From: Macrostomum hystrix
Lineage: Eukaryota; Platyhelminthes; Macrostomidae
NCBI GenBank assembly: GCA_950097015.1
Contig: CATNEN010000039.1
Coordinates: forward strand, 13,858,501-13,922,500
Reading direction: 5' to 3'
DNA length: 64,000 nt
The notes under the pieces are model-generated. The model was not told the origin of the DNA and ran no database searches. It worked only from the letters and a program-made list of their open reading frames with translations. Both the position numbers and the translations under genes were made by a program. Below, piece after piece: positions 57,086 to 64,000 of this stretch (positions within the stretch are counted from its first letter, which is position 1; each line of letters starts with the position of its first letter).

Positions 57086-57489
57086 TATTCAAAAATAGAG
57101 GTGGCATCATTATTGTCAAATATGATTTTTTAAAGCGTTTGTTAAACAGCATGAGACAACGGAGGTCAAACACAAAATGTAAGATTTCAATTGGTTACAG
57201 CATACTCCTGTCGATTCTGAGTGATTAAAGAAATCAACATTCTATTATTAAAACTCCAATTTTCCTCCAATCGAGATAAGTCCCTCTTCGCGACTCCCTA
57301 CTCAGATGTAGCGGCCATTGCAAACCCACCGCACTCAGAAATCGAGCATTAACAGAGGCTCACAATCCCTCAGACAGAAAACTATTAAAAGCGAATTAAC
57401 GGCTTGGCATTCTTAGAAAGCTAATTACAGCAGCAGGGGGGTCTAGGCCATAGACAATCTGGTACAGTCTGAAGCTTAGCGGCCTCACA

Positions 57490-57550
57490 GACAAGTGGGA
57501 GGACCAATTGGGATTCGGACTCAGCAGGTGGGAAGTTTAACTGAGCTCAA
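57490..57550 (-). mobile_element. tRNA-like SINE head, minus orientation
   Basis: The minus strand has TGAGCTCAGTTAAAC (A-box-like) and GAGTCCGAATCCC (B-box-like) about 30 bp apart. No cloverleaf; probably the head of a tRNA-derived repeat. Confidence 0.45.
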
Positions 57551-57594
57551 AATTCATCTCAATCCTGAACATGCTGAGAATTAGATTCATTTAT

Positions 57595-57646
57595 TCAGGG
57601 ACTTCTGTATCAAGTAAAACAGATGCTAGGATACAGAAGTCCCTGA
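57595..57646. repeat. perfect 17-bp hairpin
   Basis: TCAGGGACTTCTGTATC (57595-57611) and its exact reverse complement (57630-57646) flank an 18-base loop. It could be a small palindromic element or a transcribed hairpin. No other copy was seen in the window. Confidence 0.85.
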
Positions 57647-57649
57647 TCT

Positions 57650-58099
57650 ATCACCCTTGAATATTTTCCTGTTCAGCAGCCGCAGGTGGCCGAGGCAAAG
57701 TTCCGGCTTTGATTTTTGTTTATTCGAAGCTTGGAATTCCAGAATAAAATTTCAGAAAATATCCAATGTGGCACGCATGCTATGCAGAGGCCTACGGATG
57801 AGTGCACGCATTGTGGACAGTCAAATAATCAGATATAGCCACAATATCCACAGTCCTGATTGACATCTGCGGTAGCATCTTCTCTGATTGATTGCGTAAT
57901 CCCAACTGAAGAATCCCAGGTAGGCACGTATGCAATGTCACAGAAATATGAAAAACAAGACACTCAAGCAGCTTCATGATGACACACCTGTTGGCTAAAC
58001 ACTTTCAACTTGATTTGCAATTCTCCCGAATAACCTCATAGGGATGGGACAAGGCAAGGAACTAATTTAGAAATTCGAATAAATATTTTCGATTCAATG
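57650..58099. other. spacer, nothing recognised
   Basis: Short open frames only; no supported feature. Confidence 0.35.
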
Positions 58100-61000
58100 C
58101 CTTCCTTCCGTCCTTCTGTCTGCTCTCTCCTCTGTCTGCTCTCTCCTCTGTCTGCTCTCTCCTCTGTCTAGTCTCTCTCCTGTCTACTCTCTCCCCAGTC
58201 TACTCTCTCCTCTGTGTACACTCTCCTGTGTACTCTCTCCTCTGTCTAGTCTCTCCTCTGTCTACTCTCTCCCCTGTCTACTCTCTCCTCTGTCTAGTCT
58301 CTCCTCTGTCTAGTCTCTCCTCTGTCTATTCTCTCCCCTGTCTACTCTCTCCTCTGTCTAGTCTCTCCTCTGTCTATTCTCTCCCCTGTCTACTCTCTCC
58401 CCTGTCCTCTCTCTCCTCTGTGTACACTCTCCTGTGTACTCTCTCCTGTCTACTCTCCTCTGTGTACACTCTCATGTGTACTCTCTCCTCTGTCTAGTCT
58501 CTCCTCTGTCTATTCTCTCCTCTGTCTGCTCTCTCCTATGTCTACTCTCTCCTCTGTCTATTCTCTCCTCTGTGTACTCTCTCCTCTGTCTAGTCTCTCC
58601 TCTGTCTAGTCTCTCCTCTGTCTACTCTCTCCTCTGTCTATTCTCTCCCCTGTCTACTCTCTCCTCTGTCTAGTCTCTCCTCTGTCTATTCTCTCCCCTG
58701 TCTACTCTCTCCCCTGTCCTCTCTCTCCTCTGTGTACACTCTCCTGTGTACTCTCTCCTCTGTCTACTCTCCTCTGTGTACACTCTCATGTGTACTCTCT
58801 CCTCTGTCTAGTCTCTCCTCTGTCTACTCTCTCCTATGTCTGCTCTCTCCTGTCTGCTCTCTCCTGCCTGCTCTCTCCTCTGTCTACTCTCCTGTCTACT
58901 CTCTCCTCTGTCTGCTCTCTCCTCTGTCTGCTCTCTCCTGTCTGCTCTCTCCTCTGTCTACTCTCTCCTCTGTCTACTCTCTCCTCTGTCTGCTCTCTCC
59001 TCTGTCTGCTCTCTCCTGTCTGCTCTCTCCTGTCTGCTCTCTCCTCTGTCTACTCTCCTGTCTACTCTCTCCTCTGTCTGCTCTCTCCTCTGTCTGCTCT
59101 CTCCTCTGTCTGCTCTCTCCTCTGTCTACTCTCTCCTCTGTCTGCTCTCTCCTCTGTCTACTCTCTCCTCTGTCTGCTCTCTCCTATGTCTACTCTCTCC
59201 TCTGTCTGCTCTCTCCTCTGTCTGCTCTCTCCTGTCTGCTCTCTCCTGTCTGCTCTCTCCTCTGTCTACTCTCCTGTCTACTCTCTCCTCTGTCTGCTCT
59301 CTCCTCTGTCTGCTCTCTCCTCTGTCTGCTCTCTCCTCTGTCTGCTCTCTCCTCTGTCTACTCTCTCCTCTGTCTGCTCTCTCCTCTGTCTACTCTCTCC
59401 TCTGTCTACTCTCTCCTATGTCTACTCTCTTCTCTGTCTACTCTCTCCTCTGTCTACTCTCTCCTATGTCTGCTCTCTCCTCTGTCCACTGTCTCCTCTG
59501 TCTACTCTCTCCTGTCTGCTCTCTCCTCTGTCTGCTCTCTCCTGTCTGCTCTCTCCTGTCTGCTCTCTCCTCTGTCTGCTCTCTCTTCTATCTACTCTCT
59601 CCTCTGTCTGCTCTCTCCTGTCTGCTCTCTCCTGTCTGCTCTCTCCTCTGTCTACTCTCTCCTCTGTCTGCTCTCTCCTCTGTCTACTCTCTCCTCTGTC
59701 TACTCTCTCCTATGTCTACTCTCTCCTCTGTCTGCTCTCTTCTCTGTCTACTCTCTCCTCTGTCTGCTCTCTCCTATGTCTACTCTCTCCTCTGTCTACT
59801 CTCTCCTCTGTCTGCTCTCTCCTCTGTCTACTCTCTCCTCTGTCTACTCTCTCCTATGTCTACTCTCTCCTCTGTCTACTCTCCTGTCTACTCTCTCCTT
59901 TGTCTGCTCTCTCCTCTGTCTACTCTCTCCTCTGTCTACTCTCTCCTATGTCTGCTCTCTCCTCTGTCTACTCTCTCCTCTGTCTACTCTCTCCTCTGTC
60001 TACTCTCTCCTATGTCTGCTCTCTCCTCTGTCTACTCTCTCCTCTGTCTACTCTCTCCTCTGTCTGCTCTCTCCTCTGTCTACTGTCTCCTCTGTCTACT
60101 CTCTCCTGTCTGCTCTCTCCTCTGTCTGCTCTCTCCTGTCTGCTCTCTCCTGTCTGCTCTCTCCTCTGTCTACTCTCTCCTCTGTCTTCTCTCTCCTCTG
60201 TCTACTCTCTCCTCTGTCTACTCTCTCCTATGTCTACTCTCTCCTCTGTCTACTCTCTCCTCTGTCTACTCTCCTGTCTACTCTCTCCTCTGTCTACTCT
60301 CTCCTCTGTCTGCTCTCTCCTCTGTCTACTCTCTCCTATGTCTACTCTCTCCTCTGTCTACTCTCTCCTCTGTCTACTCTCTCCTCTGTCTGCTCTCTCC
60401 TCTGTCTGCTCTCTCCTGTCTGCTCTCTCCTCTGTCTACTCTCTCCTCTGTCTACTCTCTCCTCTGTCTGCTCTCTCCTGTCTACTCTCTCCTCTGTCTG
60501 CTCTCTCCTGTCTGCTGTCTCCTGTCTGCTCTCTCCTCTGTCTACTCTCTCCTCTGTCTGCTCTCTCTTCTATCTACTCTCTCCTCTGTCTACTCTCTCC
60601 TCTGTCTACTCTCCTGTCTACTCTCTCCTCTGTCTACTCTCTCCTCTGTCTGCTCTCTCCTCTGTCTGCTCTCTCCTGTCTGCTCTCTCCTGTCTGCTCT
60701 CTCCTCTGTCTGCTCTCTCTTCTATCTACTCTCTCCTCTGTCTACTCTCTCCTCTGTCTGCTCTCTCCTCTGTCTACTCTCTCCTCTGTCTACTCTCTCC
60801 TATGTCTACTCTCTCCTCTGTCTGCTCTCTTCTCTGTCTACTCTCTCCTCTGTCTGCTCTCTCCTATGTCTACTCTCTCCTCTGTCTACTCTCTCCTCTG
60901 TCTGCTCTCTCCTCTGTCTACTCTCTCCTCTGTCTACTCTCTCCTATGTCTACTCTCTCCTCTGTCTACTCTCTCCTCTGTCTACTCTCCTGTCTACTCT

Positions 61001-62705
61001 CTCCTTTGTCTGCTCTCTCCTCTGTCTACTCTCTCCTGTCTGCTCTCTCCTCTGTCTGCTCTCTCCTGTCTGCTCTCTCCTGTCTGCTCTCTCCTCTGTC
61101 TACTCTCTCCTCTGTCTTCTCTCTCCTCTGTCTACTCTCTCCTCTGTCTACTCTCTCCTATGTCTACTCTCTCCTCTGTCTACTCTCTCCTCTGTCTACT
61201 CTCCTGTCTACTCTCTCCTCTGTCTACTCTCTCCTCTGTCTGCTCTCTCCTCTGTCTACTCTCTCCTATGTCTACTCTCTCCTCTGTCTACTCTCTCCTC
61301 TGTCTACTCTCTCCTCTGTCTGCTCTCTCCTCTGTCTGCTCTCTCCTGTCTGCTCTCTCCTCTGTCTACTCTCTCCTCTGTCTACTCTCTCCTCTGTCTG
61401 CTCTCTCCTGTCTACTCTCTCCTCTGTCTGCTCTCTCCTGTCTGCTGTCTCCTGTCTGCTCTCTCCTCTGTCTACTCTCTCCTCTGTCTGCTCTCTCTTC
61501 TATCTACTCTCTCCTCTGTCTACTCTCTCCTCTGTCTACTCTCCTGTCTACTCTCTCCTCTGTCTACTCTCTCCTCTGTCTACTCTCTCCTCTGTCTGCT
61601 CTCTCCTCTGTCTACTCTCTCCTCTGTCTGCTCTCTCCTCTGTCTGCTCTCTCTTCTATCTACTCTCTCCTCTGTCTACTCTCTCCTCTGTCTGCTCTCT
61701 CCTCTGTCTACTCTCTCCTCTGTCTACTCTCTCCTATGTCTACTCTCTCCTCTGTCTGCTCTCTTCTCTGTCTACTCTCTCCTCTGTCTGCTCTCTCCTA
61801 TGTCTACTCTCTCCTCTGTCTACTCTCTCCTCTGTCTGCTCTCTCCTCTGTCTACTCTCTCCTCTGTCTACTCTCTCCTATGTCTACTCTCTCCTCTGTC
61901 TACTCTCTCCTCTGTCTACTCTCCTGTCTACTCTCTCCTTTGTCTGCTCTCTCCTCTGTCTACTCTCTCCTCTGTCTACTCTCTCCTATGTCTGCTCTCT
62001 CCTCTGTCTACTCTCTCCTCTGTCTACTCTCTCCTCTGTCTACTCTCTCCTATGTCTGCTCTCTCCTCTGTCTACTCTCTCCTCTGTCTACTCTCTCCTG
62101 TCTGCTCTCTCCTCTGTCTGCTCTCTCCTGTCTGCTCTCTCCTGTCTGCTCTCTCCTCTGTCTGCTCTCTCTTCTATCTACTCTCTCCTCTGTCTGCTCT
62201 CTCCTGTCTGCTCTCTCCTGTCTGCTCTCTCCTCTGTCTACTCTCTCCTCTGTCTTCTCTCTCCTCTGTCTACTCTCTCCTCTGTCTACTCTCTCCTCTG
62301 TCTACTCTCTCCTATGTCTACTCTCTCCTCTGTCTACTCTCTCCTCTGTCTACTCTCTCCTCTGTGTACTCTCTCCTCTGTCTGCTCTCTCCTCTGTCTG
62401 CTCTCTCCTGTCTGCTCTCTCCTGTCTGCTCTCTCCTCTGTCTACTCTCTCCTCTGTCTGCTCTCTCTTCTATCTACTCTCTCCTCTGTCTACTCTCTAC
62501 TCTGTCTACTATCTCCTCTGTCTACTCTCTCCTCTGTCTACTCTCCTCTGTCTACTCACCTCTGTCTACTTTCCTCTGTCTACTTTCCTCTGTCTACTCT
62601 CTCCTCTTTCTACTCTCCTCTGTCTACTCACATCTGTCCACTTTCCACTGTCTACTCTCCTCTGTCTACTTTCCTCTGTCTACTCCCTCCTCTGTCTACT
62701 CCTCT
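58100..62705. repeat. 4.6 kb 16-bp pyrimidine array with higher-order repeats
   Basis: About 285 units of CTCTCCTCTGTCTACT, with TCTGCT, TCTAGT, ATGTCT and shorter TCCTGTCT variants. Rare variants recur at a spacing near 930 bp (TCTGTCTTCT at 60181 and 61111), with several hundred identical bases between the blocks. It carries three overlapping open frames of over 1,300 codons, which are artefacts. Confidence 0.97.
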
Positions 62706-62995
62706 TTCAAATTTCTCGTTCACAGTCGTGGACCCGTCCGCTTCTTGGCACGTTGAACTTGGCTCCTTCTTGGCTCCATGATCAGCGGCGTCTCGGGATT
62801 CGGAGCCTGTCTCTAAGTGCTGGTGACGAGGTCTTCTCGACTCAATGCCAGCACACAGGGCACAATTCCAGTCTCTTTCAGAAAGAGATGCTCGCCATCT
62901 GTTCCAGCGCGGCGGAGATGCACCAGAGAGCCATGACGTGTCGAAAGAGCTGCTTTCATTCCGGTAGTCAGGGCCAAAGATTATATATTATATAA
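62706..62995 (-). other. open, GC-rich stretch of unknown role
   Basis: Right after the big array, the minus strand is open for about 90 codons with ordinary composition (for example RDWNCALCAGIESRRPRHQH). It could be an exon, but I find no domain and no clear splice borders, and the plus strand is also partly open. 62996-63376 is AT-rich with nothing seen. Confidence 0.3.
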
Positions 62996-63376
62996 CTTCC
63001 TTGCGAGACAGAAAGAACAAAAATGCTACTTCTGCTACTGAAAAAAGTAGGCGGAACGCGTGATGTAATCTAGTATATTCTGGTATCTGTGCTTGAACGA
63101 GCAAGCAGTTCTAATAATATAATATAACAGGCCTGAACAGATCAGTGCGCCTATTTTTACGTGTTTTTCAAACTGAATACTAATCAAATGTCAGAATTTA
63201 AACGCCATTGTGCTTAGTATTTTCAACTACAGAACAGGAAAAGTTTTCTGGGCTAATAAAGACCTACGTTTCCTAATTCAATTAAATAATAAATTATTAG
63301 AAAATTAAAATCTTATTCATCATCGTTCTCGTATTTTTCAGACGAATTCCGACTCTAATTGGCAGCACCAGATTAG

Positions 63377-63673
63377 TCAGCCACGGACAATGAACTCGCC
63401 GCTGCTGGCAGAGCTCAGAGCAGCCGGTACCGCCGCGAACTCCAACAGGTGGCACAGGCCCTGCTCACGATTGAAGATCACCGCCTCGCAGCCGATGTCG
63501 CACAGGTAGACGCACTCGAGTAGTCCGCGAACGCTCACGGTGCGGTAGGCCAGCGCGTTTGACATGCTCATGCCGACCAAGGTGCGATCGCCAGAAACAA
63601 ATGCTCCCTCTGCGGTAAAAGTGAAAACACGGTCGTTGCCAAGGTGCCATTTTGGTGTTTGGACTCGGGCCAA
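63377..63673 (-). CDS. apple/PAN-like domain exon, C-terminal
   Basis: About 98 codons ending with a stop at 63377. It reads WHLGNDRVFTFTAEGAFVSG, then SMSNALAYRTVSVRG and LLECVYLCDIGCEAVIF, then NREQGLCHLLE. The C-x3-C-x3-C-x11-C spacing resembles the core of PAN/apple domains, which mediate protein or sugar binding in secreted proteins. There is no ATG, so it is a terminal exon; the acceptor may be the GAG near 63660. A broken relative lies at 32345-36232. Confidence 0.6.
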   Translation of the reverse strand: MARVQTPKWHLGNDRVFTFTAEGAFVSGDRTLVGMSMSNALAYRTVSVRGLLECVYLCDIGCEAVIFNREQGLCHLLEFAAVPAALSSASSGEFIVRG

Positions 63674-64000
63674 AAGTATATCTTGCTCTTTACAAATTTA
63701 CTTAGGCAAAGGACTTCTTGTGGATACGCAAAATATTCTAGTAATTCACTACGCCTGCACTATTGGGCCAGATGTGCAGCCGCAGCTTGTACAGATGTTC
63801 AGTCCATGACTGGGGGACGCCACACCCACCCTCACTTACTCCAACTGATGCTGGTGCCCATTGAACAGCTGGGTGAGCTGAAGAAATGCACAGTACATTT
63901 TCTTGCAAAAGGACCTGCTGTAGAGTATCGAAAAGATGATTTTTAATATGACGATATGTATCGAAACACTTTACACTGCTCTATCCATCCACCAAGCTAA
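63674..64000. other. dispersed repeat, no gene
   Basis: 63762-63850 shares pieces with 30403-30530 (TTGGGCCAGATGTGCA, GTACAGATGTTCAGTCC, GACGCCACACCCACC). Nothing else is supported. Confidence 0.45.

Noticed and set aside
58732-62995. Three overlapping plus-strand frames of over 1,300 codons (LSSVYSLLCLLSPLSTLS-like)
   Set aside because: The 16-bp CT-rich unit has no stop in any forward frame, so all three frames are open at once. No real gene is open in three frames.

Overview
The window looks like nuclear DNA of an invertebrate animal. The genes are split by introns with GT/AG borders. They encode metazoan families (MAPK15, GAPDH, KDM1B/LSD2, an arthropod/lophotrochozoan-type prohormone, an Ig/FN3 cell-surface protein, a zinc-finger protein). 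tRNA-headed SINE-like repeats and a Ty3/gypsy element are present. The species cannot be named from the sequence. A lophotrochozoan, possibly a flatworm, is a guess from gene style only. Roughly a third of the window (about 21 kb by my own adding-up) is minisatellite arrays with units of 7 to 33 bp, so most very long open frames here are repeat artefacts.

Layout. 0-1.9 kb: a Crypton-like tyrosine recombinase ORF (minus) with nested inverted repeats upstream of its start, lying next to the first visible exon of MAPK15. 2.1-7.4 kb: MAPK15 (plus; first exon not seen). 8.5-9.9 kb: GAPDH in three exons (plus). 10.9-15.0 kb: a KDM1B/LSD2 homologue (plus) with intact zinc ligands but an apparent loss of the catalytic lysine. 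15.3-20.3 kb: three large arrays around a promoter-like spot with an RFX X-box. 21.0-28.5 kb: a prohormone-4/IDLSRF-type precursor (plus, six exons), whose introns carry arrays and SINE-like copies. 28.5-32.3 kb: non-coding, with arrays and a SINE-like copy.

32.3-36.2 kb: a gypsy gag-pol reading frame, cut at its 3' end, sitting inside a broken apple-domain exon. 37.0-38.0 kb: a fucolectin-like exon and a second gypsy RT fragment (both minus). 40.1-43.1 kb: an intron-free Ig/FN3 receptor frame like IgSF9/Turtle (minus). 44.2-46.4 kb: arrays. 47.1 kb: a promoter-like block with two CCAAT boxes and a TATA-like box. 48.0-51.1 kb: a four-exon zinc-finger gene (minus) with a promoter-like inverted CCAAT pair. 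51.4-62.7 kb: mostly arrays, ending in a 4.6 kb 16-bp array with higher-order structure. 63.4 kb: an intact apple-domain exon (minus) related to the broken one at 32-36 kb.

The genes do not form a pathway; they are ordinary independent animal genes. The most unusual signals are the pseudo-enzyme-like KDM1B, reverse-complementary 16-bp arrays bracketing exons of the prohormone gene, a family of related 16-bp arrays at six places, and the recombinase with its nested inverted repeats.
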